A stretch of 64,000 nucleotides of DNA from Paenibacillus sp. 37 (GTDB lineage: Bacteria; Bacillota; Bacilli; Paenibacillales; Paenibacillaceae): assembly GCF_008386395.1 (NCBI RefSeq), contig NZ_CP043761.1:2604001-2668000 (forward strand). Reading direction: 5' to 3'. The position numbers and the translations under genes are program-made. The notes below the pieces were generated by a model, which saw only the letters and a program-made list of their open reading frames with translations, made no database searches and had not been told where the DNA came from. Shown here piece after piece: positions 42,344-51,766 of the stretch; the first letter of the stretch is position 1, and the number at the start of each line of letters is the position of its first letter.

Positions 42344-43420
42344 TTACAGCTCAACCTTGTGCTGTGCTCGGTACTTCGAGGGTGAAAGACCCAAATGAGA
42401 CTTGAAGGTGCGGCTAAAATGAGACACATCGGTAAAACCAGTGAAATCTGCAATTTCTTCAAGTTTCAGATTGGATTCATTTAAATACTGAACCGCTTTT
42501 TTTAACTTCACAGCCATTAACAGTTTGGAAAAGCTAGTACCTGACACCTGTTGTGTAATTCGGCAGATGTACTGTTTGCTAAGATGCATGTATTCGGCAG
42601 CTGAAGCCAGAGTGGCAAATCTGAAATCTTTCCTTACATAACTCATAATTTCATTGAAATGCAGTTCGATATTTGAAAGTGAAGTTGGAGTTTCGATATC
42701 CGATTGTTTGTGACGGAATAGAAAGCTGAACAACAACTTCAAATAACACTCCATGATTTGGTTTCGAAATTCATCTCCCCATAAGTATTCACTAAATAAG
42801 CGGAGCATGGTTTCACTAACGTCAGAATTATTTCCAGTATGAAAAAGAATATAATTTGTATCATTGTTGTTTTCATCCAATAGAGCCTTATTAAAAAAAC
42901 TGACCAAGAGAGAATTGTGATGAAATAAGTCAAAAAAAACAGAGTTTATATATTTACGTCGTATCATTACATAAATACATATGCTTCCTTCTTCTATTTT
43001 TATCGAATGTTTAATATTAGGGGGCATTACAAACAAGTCTCCCGACGATAATTGGAAAGTTTTATTTAGCAAGTTAAGAACACCAGCACCTTTATATATA
43101 TATATACATTGGAAGAAATTATTGGAATGCATAAGGTCCAGTGAGAAATTGATATGTTTAACGATAGCCATGTTAAGATCCTCTAAAATAAGCATGTTCT
43201 CGTCTAATTCAGTAGAATCAGTAATGTATTTGGGGGTCTCAGAAGAGTACTGTGGCCAATATATACGAATCAGGTTGTTTTGTTTTATATAATTACTGGA
43301 CAAAAAATTGATATAAGTGGAATATTTATCGGATTGAAAATCTTCTTTAGTGTTTTCTTTGTAAAAATCCTCTAAATTAGTTAATACTTGGAGTATGTGA
43401 TCCAACTTCTCTACGTTCAT
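42344..43420 (-). CDS. AraC family transcriptional regulator
   Basis: The 358-residue protein has a cupin-like sensor part (about 100-160, LLNKTFQLSSGDLFVMPPNI) and a C-terminal double helix-turn-helix of the AraC kind. This is seen as ASAAEYMHLSKQYICRITQQ and LEEIADFTGFTDVSHFSRTF with final GLSPSKYRAQ. It is divergent from the sugar symporter gene and likely activates or represses the glycan-degradation operon in response to a sugar. The start follows AGGAGAG on the minus strand. Confidence 0.9.
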   Translation of the reverse strand: MNVEKLDHILQVLTNLEDFYKENTKEDFQSDKYSTYINFLSSNYIKQNNLIRIYWPQYSSETPKYITDSTELDENMLILEDLNMAIVKHINFSLDLMHSNNFFQCIYIYKGAGVLNLLNKTFQLSSGDLFVMPPNIKHSIKIEEGSICIYVMIRRKYINSVFFDLFHHNSLLVSFFNKALLDENNNDTNYILFHTGNNSDVSETMLRLFSEYLWGDEFRNQIMECYLKLLFSFLFRHKQSDIETPTSLSNIELHFNEIMSYVRKDFRFATLASAAEYMHLSKQYICRITQQVSGTSFSKLLMAVKLKKAVQYLNESNLKLEEIADFTGFTDVSHFSRTFKSHLGLSPSKYRAQHKVEL

Positions 43421-43879
43421 AATACACTCTCCTCATAAAATTTTACCTATACTGAAGTCTATGGTATTGCTCCTTAACATTCAACTTTACTTATTACAGT
43501 TTCATTATGTTCATGTAAATAGTCGTTGTAATCAATAATCAAACGCTATATTACTCATGACTGACCACACCCATTAACAAAAGCAGTTAAAGCATATTTT
43601 AAAACAAATCTGGTTATCCAAGGCTGAGGCTAATGTTGAACTGTTCAAAAATTGGAAGTGCTTTTTGTTTCATAATATACAATGAAAGCGTTAATATTAT
43701 TCATTTCAGTGATCTTTATATGCTATTACAATTGTATTAATGAATTAAGTATTAATTTTATCATTCAGTTTTGGAAGGGCATACAAAAATGAAGTGATAT
43801 CAATTTTATCGCAATAGGAACATGGTTTAGCTTAGGTTCCGATTCTTTATAAGAGGTATTCACAAAAGGGGGATATACC
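43421..43879. promoter_or_regulatory. divergent regulatory region with cre site
   Basis: This 459-base region separates the AraC regulator from the symporter gene. It holds a cre-like sequence at 43683-43696 and A+T-rich stretches but no further gene. Promoters for both directions must lie here; I could not assign them uniquely. Confidence 0.6.
43683..43696. promoter_or_regulatory. cre-like site (CcpA)
   Basis: TGAAAGCGTTAATA matches the cre consensus TGWAARCGYTWNCW at 13 of 14 positions. Its place between the regulator and the symporter operon fits carbon catabolite repression of glycan use. Confidence 0.65.
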
Positions 43880-45289
43880 ATGTTTGCAGAGAGTAAAACA
43901 AATGAAGAACATCCTGTCGAATCATCAAGTGAGATTCCATTGCAACTCCGCAAGGGCCAGCTAGTTGGAGATAGTATGGGGGTGGCAGGAGGTGCGATAA
44001 TCTCTTTAATTTTCTCTTCTTTTGCAATGTATTACCTAACATCTATTGCACAATTAGATGGAATAATGCTAGGAACACTGGTATTGGTAGGATCAATAAT
44101 TGGTGCTGTGTCGAGTTTCGTTACGGGAATCATGATTGATAAATTTAACTCGAAATATGGGAAGGTAAGACCGTGGGTTCTGGTATCCATACTTCCAATG
44201 GCTGGTTCGCTGCTTCTCTTGTTCTCCATTCCGGAGAGTCTTGCAGTATCGACCCAAATGGTATGGGCAGGAATATGTATCATCTTGTTCAACATTGGAA
44301 CTTCCATGTATAGCTCGGCCTCCGGCTCACTTATCCCGATGGCGACCCGAAACCAGCTCGAAGTTACAAAAATGGGTTCCTCACGGGCGTTAGGCACCAT
44401 GGGTGGAGCTATGCTTGTCTCCTTGGGCTATGTGCCGCTGGTAGAACTTGTAGGAGGAGATCGAAGAGCTTATTTAATTGTAACCGCCATCATAATCATT
44501 CTTGGTTCTTTATTGATCTTCAATCAGTTTCGAACCTCACGTGAGAATGTTAAAACCGTTAACCGCGATGCAAGCGGGATGGAGAAGAAAGTTCCGTTCA
44601 AGGATGCTATAGTATCCATTCTTAAAAATAAATATTTTCTCGCTGGATGGCTGATTCTCTTTACTTCAACCACTATGCTTGCAATGAATAATGCGAGTAC
44701 AGTCTACTACGCTCGGTATATTCTCGGAAACATTAATATGCAAAGTTTACTCTCCTTGGTGAGTATTGTTCCGTCTTTGCTCGTTTTAGCTGCACTTCCC
44801 ATCCTGGTTAAAAAAATGGGGGTGCGAGTGGTTATTCTAATGGGAACCATATTTGCCATCGCAGGAATGTTAATCCGCCTACTAGACACAAGCAGTATAC
44901 CACTTGCTTTCATAGGCTTTATTCTCTCTGGAATGGGGGCACTTCCGATGTCTGCACTCGTTACAGCCCTTATCAATAGCACGATCGATTATGGTGAGTG
45001 GAAAAGTGGTATTCGGTCACCCGGCATGATGATGAGCTTGGTTGGAATGGCTGCCCTTTTAGCAAGTTCACTTAGTATTTCCAGTATCGGATGGATATTG
45101 GGAGCCACTCATTACGACGGATCGGCAGCGCAGCAATCTGAATCGGCCATTCAAGGCATCTTAACGATCAGTATTTATTTACCAACTATTCTGGCATCAA
45201 TTGCTTTCATATGCGTGCTTTTTTGGAGACTGGAAAAGCAACATCCTCAAATCGTTAGTGAGTTAAGAGCAAGAAATGGCGAGAATTAA
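43880..45289 (+). CDS. GPH-type glycoside/pentoside/hexuronide:cation symporter (MFS)
   Basis: The 469-residue protein has about 12 membrane helices and the GPH family style: an N-terminal GDSMGVAGGAIISL, the loop IDKFNSKYGKVRPWV between helices, and a central cytoplasmic loop. Such carriers import glycosides or uronides with Na+ or H+. It is the first gene of the glycan operon and probably brings oligosaccharides to the enzymes encoded next. ATG 43880 follows AGGGGG at suitable spacing. Confidence 0.88.
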   Translation: MFAESKTNEEHPVESSSEIPLQLRKGQLVGDSMGVAGGAIISLIFSSFAMYYLTSIAQLDGIMLGTLVLVGSIIGAVSSFVTGIMIDKFNSKYGKVRPWVLVSILPMAGSLLLLFSIPESLAVSTQMVWAGICIILFNIGTSMYSSASGSLIPMATRNQLEVTKMGSSRALGTMGGAMLVSLGYVPLVELVGGDRRAYLIVTAIIIILGSLLIFNQFRTSRENVKTVNRDASGMEKKVPFKDAIVSILKNKYFLAGWLILFTSTTMLAMNNASTVYYARYILGNINMQSLLSLVSIVPSLLVLAALPILVKKMGVRVVILMGTIFAIAGMLIRLLDTSSIPLAFIGFILSGMGALPMSALVTALINSTIDYGEWKSGIRSPGMMMSLVGMAALLASSLSISSIGWILGATHYDGSAAQQSESAIQGILTISIYLPTILASIAFICVLFWRLEKQHPQIVSELRARNGEN

Positions 45290-45335
45290 GGTTTGTCTGC
45301 GATCAAAAATTTCTAGTTAAGAGGTGAGAGAATCG

Positions 45336-47801
45336 ATGATCAGAACTTCGTTTAATGATAATTGGACCGTTGCACCCAAAGCTGGATTTTTCTCTGAGGT
45401 TGTAGCTTCAGCGACAACTCCACAAGAGATCACACTTCCGCATGATGCGATGATCTGTAACAAAAAGCTTAAGCCAGAGGACGGCGGAAATGTCGCAATC
45501 GGTTTTTTTCCGGAAGGCAGTTACGATTACAAGAAGAAATTCTTCGTTCCGTTGGAGTACAAGGATAAAAGAGTAACCTTCGAATTTGAAGGCGTATACA
45601 TGAATGCGATGGTGTACATTAACAGTGAATTTGCTGGACAACATCCGAACGGATATACCAATTTTTATGTTAGTGCGGATCGTTTCCTGAAATACGGCGA
45701 GGAGAATGAGATCAAGGTCGCTGCTATGAACCTTAAGGATTCTCGCTGGTATTCCGGAGCAGGCATTTACCGTAATACAAAGCTTATTATCGGGAATCTG
45801 TTACATCTCGCCTTGGATGGTATCAAGATTGCAACTCCCGAGATCCATAATGACCGTGCCGCAGTAACCGTAGCAACTGTGCTCGAGAACGAAGGACACA
45901 ACACACAGACTGTTCACGTGCATACAACAATTGTGGATCCCGGCGGAGAGGTAATAGCGAGCGAAGTTTCGCCGATTACGACTTTTGCTGGTGAAAGCGC
46001 CATACTCCGGCAACGACTTTACGTAAGAAACCCGAAACTCTGGAGTGTTGATGCTCCCCATTTATATCAATGCAGAACGAGCATCGTGGCAGAGGACGGG
46101 GAACAGCTGGACAAGGAGACAACTACCTTTGGCATTCGATCGTTGACGTTGAACCCCGATCAAGGTCTTTGTATTAACGGGGAAACGGTCAAGCTGCGAG
46201 GGGCGTGCATTCACCACGACAATGGCGTGATCGGTGCTGCTACGATTGACCGGGCAGAAGAGCGTCGGGTCGAAATTCTTAAGGAAGCAGGCTTCAATGC
46301 GTTGCGAAGCTCACATCATCCAATGAGTAAAGCATTGCTTGATGCCTGTGATCGTATAGGCATGCTTGTGGTGGATGAGAGCTTTGATATGTGGACCTCA
46401 ACGAAGGCTGACCACGACTATGCATTACATTTTCCAGTGTGGTGGGAAAAAGATATTCAGGCAATGGTGGATAAAAATTATAATCATCCAAGTGTCATCA
46501 TCTATACAATCGGGAATGAAATTCCAGAAACTGGAAGAAGAGTCGATGCGGCATGGGGCCGTAAGATCGTTGACAAGATCCGATCACTTGATAACACGCG
46601 TTACATAACAAATGCTATTAATTTTACGGTATCTGTTCTGGATGAGCTTTCGAAATGGATGAAATCCCAGCAATCGGATCAGCTGGAGAAGAGCGAGAGT
46701 GGTAACGAAGGCATTAATACGATGATGAATAATTTGGGTGAACAGATGGCTAAGATCGTGGCCAGCGATTTTGCGAAAGATAAAACGGCAGAAGCCTTTG
46801 CCTGTATTGATATTGCAGGGTATAACTACGGGGAAGCACGCTACAGCCTAGACATGGAGCTGTTTCCAAATCGCATCATTATAGGTAGCGAGACTAAACC
46901 GGAAGAGATAGATAAAAACTGGGAAATGGTCAAGCAACACAGTCAAATTATTGGTGATTTTACTTGGACCGGCTGGGATTATCTGGGGGAATCAGGGATC
47001 GGTAGAGTTGTCTATGAACCTGAGGAGTTAGCAACGGGCATCGTAGGAGGTTATCCGTGGTTTACTGCCTGGTGTGGAGACATCGATATTATTGGAAATA
47101 GACGGCCGGTATCCTATTATCGAGAAATTGTATTTGGCCTACGTAAAACCCCGTTTATTGCAATTCAGCGTCCGAATCATTATGGAAAACAAATGTTTCC
47201 GATGATGTGGAGCTGGAGCGATTCCATATCAAGCTGGTCATGGGACGGGTATGAGAATAAACCGATTAAAGTCGAGGTTTATTCGGATGCCGAACAGGTG
47301 GAGCTTCTTGTCAATGGTGTATTAGTAGGCCAATCACCCGCGGGCAAAGAGAATCGGTATAAAGCAGAATTTGAGACTGTCTACGTCCCGGGGGAAGTTG
47401 AAGCCATTGCTTATGAAAATGGTCAAGAAATCGGTCGCATGAAGCTCCGTTCGGCTGTCAACGATGTGAGATTAAACGTTGAAGCCGATCGAAACGTGAT
47501 TTCCGCATCCGATAACGATTTGTCGTTTGTTATGATTACGCTCAAAGATGAGCAGGGAAATTTGTATAATACCGCTGACCGCAAGGTTTCAGTTTCAGTT
47601 ACAGGTTCGGGTATTTTGCAGGGCTGCGGTAGTGCCAATCCAAAATCGGAAGAAAACTTTTTTGATGGTGCATACACGACTTTTGATGGTAAAGCTCTAG
47701 CCGTTATACGCCCGATCGGAGCTGGTTTGATTAAAGTGACCGTTTCAGCAGAAGGTTGTGCATCACAAACTGTGCAAATTAATGCCCTACCCTTGGATTG
47801 A
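45336..47801 (+). CDS. glycoside hydrolase family 2 enzyme (beta-galactosidase-like)
   Basis: The 821-residue protein shows the GH2 order: a sugar-binding domain (SYDYKKKFF, GVYMNAMVYIN), an immunoglobulin-like domain, and the TIM barrel with RGACIHHDNG and LRSSHHPMS. The acid/base is in IGNEIPE (Glu about 395) and the nucleophile in IIGSETK (Glu about 519), and C-terminal beta domains follow. No signal peptide is present, so it works in the cytoplasm on imported oligosaccharides, releasing beta-linked galactose, glucuronate or a similar sugar. ATG 45336 lies behind GAGGTGAG; the frame opens further upstream at a GTG overlapping that site. Confidence 0.92.
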   Translation: MIRTSFNDNWTVAPKAGFFSEVVASATTPQEITLPHDAMICNKKLKPEDGGNVAIGFFPEGSYDYKKKFFVPLEYKDKRVTFEFEGVYMNAMVYINSEFAGQHPNGYTNFYVSADRFLKYGEENEIKVAAMNLKDSRWYSGAGIYRNTKLIIGNLLHLALDGIKIATPEIHNDRAAVTVATVLENEGHNTQTVHVHTTIVDPGGEVIASEVSPITTFAGESAILRQRLYVRNPKLWSVDAPHLYQCRTSIVAEDGEQLDKETTTFGIRSLTLNPDQGLCINGETVKLRGACIHHDNGVIGAATIDRAEERRVEILKEAGFNALRSSHHPMSKALLDACDRIGMLVVDESFDMWTSTKADHDYALHFPVWWEKDIQAMVDKNYNHPSVIIYTIGNEIPETGRRVDAAWGRKIVDKIRSLDNTRYITNAINFTVSVLDELSKWMKSQQSDQLEKSESGNEGINTMMNNLGEQMAKIVASDFAKDKTAEAFACIDIAGYNYGEARYSLDMELFPNRIIIGSETKPEEIDKNWEMVKQHSQIIGDFTWTGWDYLGESGIGRVVYEPEELATGIVGGYPWFTAWCGDIDIIGNRRPVSYYREIVFGLRKTPFIAIQRPNHYGKQMFPMMWSWSDSISSWSWDGYENKPIKVEVYSDAEQVELLVNGVLVGQSPAGKENRYKAEFETVYVPGEVEAIAYENGQEIGRMKLRSAVNDVRLNVEADRNVISASDNDLSFVMITLKDEQGNLYNTADRKVSVSVTGSGILQGCGSANPKSEENFFDGAYTTFDGKALAVIRPIGAGLIKVTVSAEGCASQTVQINALPLD

Positions 47802-47830
47802 ATTAGCCAAAGAAGAAAAGGGGAAACAAA

Positions 47831-48685
47831 ATGAGAACACAATTTGAGATGGAAGAAGAGATAAAAAATAAGTTTTTAGAATTCGCTCAAAAAAAAGCAC
47901 CTGTTAAATCTTTAAAACCAGAGCGATTTATTCATAAAATGCTGAAGAATAAAGGAAATTTAGGGGCGTTTAGCCCCGATGGACTTGACGAAAAAGGTTT
48001 GGAGAGAAGAAATCCTATTATTGCCGTTTTGGGAGACAGTGTAACTGCTGGACATTTTGAATGGACTATTGATCCCGCTGAGCTTTTCAAAGGAATAGGA
48101 AAAGAAGCGTTAGAAGATATGGAGGATCCGCCAAGATTCGCTGGACCACTAGAAATTACAGACGCCAGAGAAGTGTATCATGAACGGTTTCGCATGAAGC
48201 TTATTGATAAGTATGAGGAGACTTCAGTTTCTGTAATTAACGCAGGGATCGCGGGTGACAACATCATCGGAATGGAGCGCAGACTGAGCAGGGATATTAT
48301 TAATTGCCAACCGGACTTGGTATTGATCAATGGTAGCTTGAACTGGACTGCAGATATATCGTTGCTTTCTGTTTTTGAAGGTTCAGTACGGAGAATAGTT
48401 AAGAGAATCCAGGCTGAGACTGAAGCAGATATTATTCTAATGACACCAAATGCAGAAGGACCGAGCCCGTTTAACCCTAATGGCTCGACATTGTCTGAAC
48501 GAGTAGAAATTATTCGTAAAATAGCAACAGAAGAAGGCGTTTGTTTGTCCGATACCTATGCCGTATGGATGGATTTTCTCAACATGGGATATGACGTAAC
48601 TAAAATGCTGGCCAATAAAATTAATCACCCGAGTAAAGCGGGTCATGAAGTATATGCGATCGAGTTAATGAAATTATTTAAATAG
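47831..48685 (+). CDS. SGNH/GDSL hydrolase
   Basis: The 284-residue protein has the SGNH blocks in order: VLGDSVT (nucleophile Ser), INAGIAGDN (Gly), ING with SLNW (Asn) and NHPSKAGH (His). It has no signal peptide. In a glycan operon such enzymes usually remove acetyl or other acyl groups from sugars. The start follows AAGGGGAAAC. It lies 29 bases after the GH2 gene. Confidence 0.87.
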   Translation: MRTQFEMEEEIKNKFLEFAQKKAPVKSLKPERFIHKMLKNKGNLGAFSPDGLDEKGLERRNPIIAVLGDSVTAGHFEWTIDPAELFKGIGKEALEDMEDPPRFAGPLEITDAREVYHERFRMKLIDKYEETSVSVINAGIAGDNIIGMERRLSRDIINCQPDLVLINGSLNWTADISLLSVFEGSVRRIVKRIQAETEADIILMTPNAEGPSPFNPNGSTLSERVEIIRKIATEEGVCLSDTYAVWMDFLNMGYDVTKMLANKINHPSKAGHEVYAIELMKLFK

Positions 48686-48736
48686 GAAGCCAATGAACTC
48701 TATCCTTAATCAGGCTGGAGAGGAGAGAAGAGAAGG

Positions 48737-50257
48737 ATGATGCTGAAAACAGCAATAATATTTGGCGACAATATGGTGATACAGCGTCAGAAGAAGTTTA
48801 AAGTCTGGGGAACCGGTTTACCGGGGAAAGAAATATCCGGCACTTTGAAGGGGAAAAACACACAAATTGTAAAGGGAGTTGTCCAGAAAGATGGTAGCTG
48901 GATGCTAACCTTTCCACCATTAGAAGCTGAGAAGAATGTTTTGCTTAGTATAACAGATGGCAGGGATACTTTATCATACCAGAATATTGGTGTCGGAGAA
49001 GTGTGGCTGGCTGGTGGGCAATCCAATATGGAGTATTATCTCCAGTTCGATGCAGAGAAAGAGCAAGTTATCAAGGGAGAAATGAATCCGGATATACGCT
49101 TTTTTGATTATCCCAAAGTATCATATGAGGGTCAGATTGAAGAACATGATTACTTCAGATTTGGCCTGTGGAGAGGCTGCACCCCAGAGGATTTACTTTA
49201 TTTTTCTGCAGTTGGTTACTATTTCGCAGCCAATTTACATGAAAAACTTGATATTCCTATCGGTGTAGTGGGCTGTAATTGGGGAGGAACGCCTGCTTGT
49301 ACCTGGATGGACCCTGATTATTTGAAAGATAATGAAGGAAAAGCTTGGCTTGAATCATATGAAGAAGATATTGCAGGTTTGAATGTTGAGGACTATAAAG
49401 CGGATTTCAAGGAAAATCCTATGAATGACCATTCGGACCCATTTCGTGACGAAAGGCTGAACAAAATGATGTTCCCCGGATTCTCCCAAGAGGAGCAGTT
49501 GGAACTCATTCAGAGAATGTCGGCAGGCGAGCAGGTGGGAATATCATACTCTAAGCCCGGGCCTTATTGGGAGAAACGACCTGGTGGATTGTATGAATCA
49601 ATGCTGAAGCAGATTGCGCCGTATGGTATACGAGGTGTTATTTGGTATCAAGGTGAAAGTGATGACGAAAGGGCAGCGTTATATGGCACAGTGTTCAGCA
49701 AGTTGATTGAATGTTGGCGTGATCTATGGGCTGACAAGCTCCCGTTTCTGTTTGTACAGTTGGCCCCGTTTGGAGAATGGATGCAAAACTTACCAGAAGT
49801 ACGCAGGCAGCAAGAGCTTGTATCTCAAACGATTCCAGACACCTGGATGGCCAGTTCATCGGATGCTGGAATGGAGTGGGATATTCATCCAAAGTATAAA
49901 AAACCAATTGGTACCCGTTTGGCTCTGCTGGCTAGAGCACACATATATGGCGAAAACATTTTATCGGATCCACCGGAATTTTTAAGTGCAACAAGAATTC
50001 CGGGAGGGATCGTAATCAACATCCGGCATGCCAATGGGTTACATGTAAAGGGTGACAAGGTTAATGCCATCTCGCTGACTGAACGTGATGGAACCGTGAG
50101 GACTCCAGCAGAGATTTCAGTGATCAATGATCAGTTATGGATTAAGGGAGAATTCCCAGAGCAGATAAAGATTTCCTTTGCAAATCAGGGATATTATGAA
50201 GTCAATGTTTACAATAATCAAACTAATCCTATGAAACCGTTTCAAGTTATTGTGTAA
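48737..50257 (+). CDS. sialate O-acetylesterase-like carbohydrate esterase
   Basis: The 506-residue protein shows the esterase motifs AGGQSNMEYYL (nucleophile Ser) and VIWYQGESD near the middle, as in the sialate O-acetylesterase family, whose bacterial members often remove acetyl groups from plant polysaccharides. It has no signal peptide and would act on imported oligosaccharides. The start ATGATG lies behind AGAGGAGAG. It is the second esterase of the operon, which argues for a heavily acetylated substrate. Confidence 0.88.
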   Translation: MMLKTAIIFGDNMVIQRQKKFKVWGTGLPGKEISGTLKGKNTQIVKGVVQKDGSWMLTFPPLEAEKNVLLSITDGRDTLSYQNIGVGEVWLAGGQSNMEYYLQFDAEKEQVIKGEMNPDIRFFDYPKVSYEGQIEEHDYFRFGLWRGCTPEDLLYFSAVGYYFAANLHEKLDIPIGVVGCNWGGTPACTWMDPDYLKDNEGKAWLESYEEDIAGLNVEDYKADFKENPMNDHSDPFRDERLNKMMFPGFSQEEQLELIQRMSAGEQVGISYSKPGPYWEKRPGGLYESMLKQIAPYGIRGVIWYQGESDDERAALYGTVFSKLIECWRDLWADKLPFLFVQLAPFGEWMQNLPEVRRQQELVSQTIPDTWMASSSDAGMEWDIHPKYKKPIGTRLALLARAHIYGENILSDPPEFLSATRIPGGIVINIRHANGLHVKGDKVNAISLTERDGTVRTPAEISVINDQLWIKGEFPEQIKISFANQGYYEVNVYNNQTNPMKPFQVIV

Positions 50258-50324
50258 CTAAACAAGATGAATGAAAGTTTTTGCATAAATTTAGACTTAT
50301 AACTTTATGGAGGTGCAGATTTAC

Positions 50325-51746
50325 ATGGAAAAACAAGTTTATAATCCGTTTTTACCGAGCTATGAATATATTCCGGATGGAGAGCCGCACATATTCGGAG
50401 ATCGAGTATATCTCTATGGATCTCACGACAAATTTAACGGGACAGATTATTGCATGAATCCGTATGTGTGCTGGTCAGCACCGGTGGACGATTTGAGTAG
50501 CTGGAAGTATGAGGGAATCATTTTAGATAAAGGCATGGATCCGTTGGATCCTGAGGGAAACAAATTATATTATGCGCCTGACGTTGCGCAGGGGAAAGAT
50601 GGAAGATATTATCTCTATTATTCTATTGAGGGTTCGTGTTGCATTTCGGTAGCCGTATGTGATACTCCAGCGGGAAAATACAAATTCCATGGACATGTGC
50701 AGGATCAGGACAGGCATGTACTTGGCTCTGCTGAAGGAGATGCCTATCAATTCGATCCAGGTATCTTTGTAGATGATGATGGAAGATGTTACCTCTATTC
50801 AGGGGGGAATTCATTATTTGCCGATGAGGATCAGGGACGGAAACGGGTTGGAGCCATGGTTATGGAATTAGAGGATGATATGATGACTGTTAAATCGATG
50901 CCGGAAATTATTACCTCCAATAAAGAGAAGGCGTTCGAGGAGAATCAATACTTTGAAGCTCCGTCCGTGCGTAAAGTGAATGGTCTATATTATTTTATAT
51001 ATTCTTCATTTCCAAATGTACACAATCTTTGTTATGCAACCAGTCCATATCCGGACAGAGATTTCACGTATCGGGGCGTAATTATATCTAATGCAGATAT
51101 ATTTACAGACAATAAAGAGAGAAATAAAGCTATGAGTTACTGTGGCAATAATCATGGAAGTTTTATTCAGATCAAGGGTCAATGGTATATTTTCTATCAT
51201 CGCCACTCGAATCGAGATGGATACAACAGACAAGCCTGTGCGGAAAAAATCTTCTTTCTCGAGGATGGAACCATTCCTCAGGTGGAACTTACATCTTGCG
51301 GGTTAAATGATGGGGATTTGGCGGAAGTTGGAACATATGAGGCGCGAATTGCGTGTAATATGGCAAGTAAAGAAGGGGTCCCATTGCTGGTGCTCACCTA
51401 TGACGAGAACCATCCTTATTTCACGCAAGAAGGAGAAGACAGAGAAGAGAATGGGAATCAGTATATCGCTAATTTCCAAGATGGTGCGACAGCAGGATAT
51501 AAATATTTTCAGTTCGCTGAGGCAAACAGATTCCGAATTAAAATACGCGGAGAAGCAACCGGGAAAATCCTGGTTACCCACCATTTAGGGGGCGAGGTTT
51601 GCGCTTCTGTAATCATAACTCCATCGGAAGAGTGGCAGAATTATGAAACGGCGTTTAGTCCTGAAAAAGGGAGACAACCTGTATTTATTACGTTCCAAGG
51701 TACTGGAGTGATTGATATATTGGAATTCGAATTTAAGAAAGTTTGA
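50325..51746 (+). CDS. glycoside hydrolase family 43 enzyme with C-terminal carbohydrate-binding domain
   Basis: The 473-residue protein begins with NPFLPSYEYIPDGEPHIFGD, typical of GH43 enzymes in which the base Asp lies in the first blade. YAPDVAQGKDGRYYLYYS and the later FEAPSVRKVNGLYYFIYS carry the other acidic residues. The last 130 residues look like a CBM6-type beta sandwich. GH43 enzymes release arabinose, xylose or galactose from side chains. ATG 50325 is chosen because GGAGGTG lies upstream. No signal peptide. Confidence 0.88.
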   Translation: MEKQVYNPFLPSYEYIPDGEPHIFGDRVYLYGSHDKFNGTDYCMNPYVCWSAPVDDLSSWKYEGIILDKGMDPLDPEGNKLYYAPDVAQGKDGRYYLYYSIEGSCCISVAVCDTPAGKYKFHGHVQDQDRHVLGSAEGDAYQFDPGIFVDDDGRCYLYSGGNSLFADEDQGRKRVGAMVMELEDDMMTVKSMPEIITSNKEKAFEENQYFEAPSVRKVNGLYYFIYSSFPNVHNLCYATSPYPDRDFTYRGVIISNADIFTDNKERNKAMSYCGNNHGSFIQIKGQWYIFYHRHSNRDGYNRQACAEKIFFLEDGTIPQVELTSCGLNDGDLAEVGTYEARIACNMASKEGVPLLVLTYDENHPYFTQEGEDREENGNQYIANFQDGATAGYKYFQFAEANRFRIKIRGEATGKILVTHHLGGEVCASVIITPSEEWQNYETAFSPEKGRQPVFITFQGTGVIDILEFEFKKV

Positions 51747-51766
51747 GCCAGAAGGGAGCTGCTGAA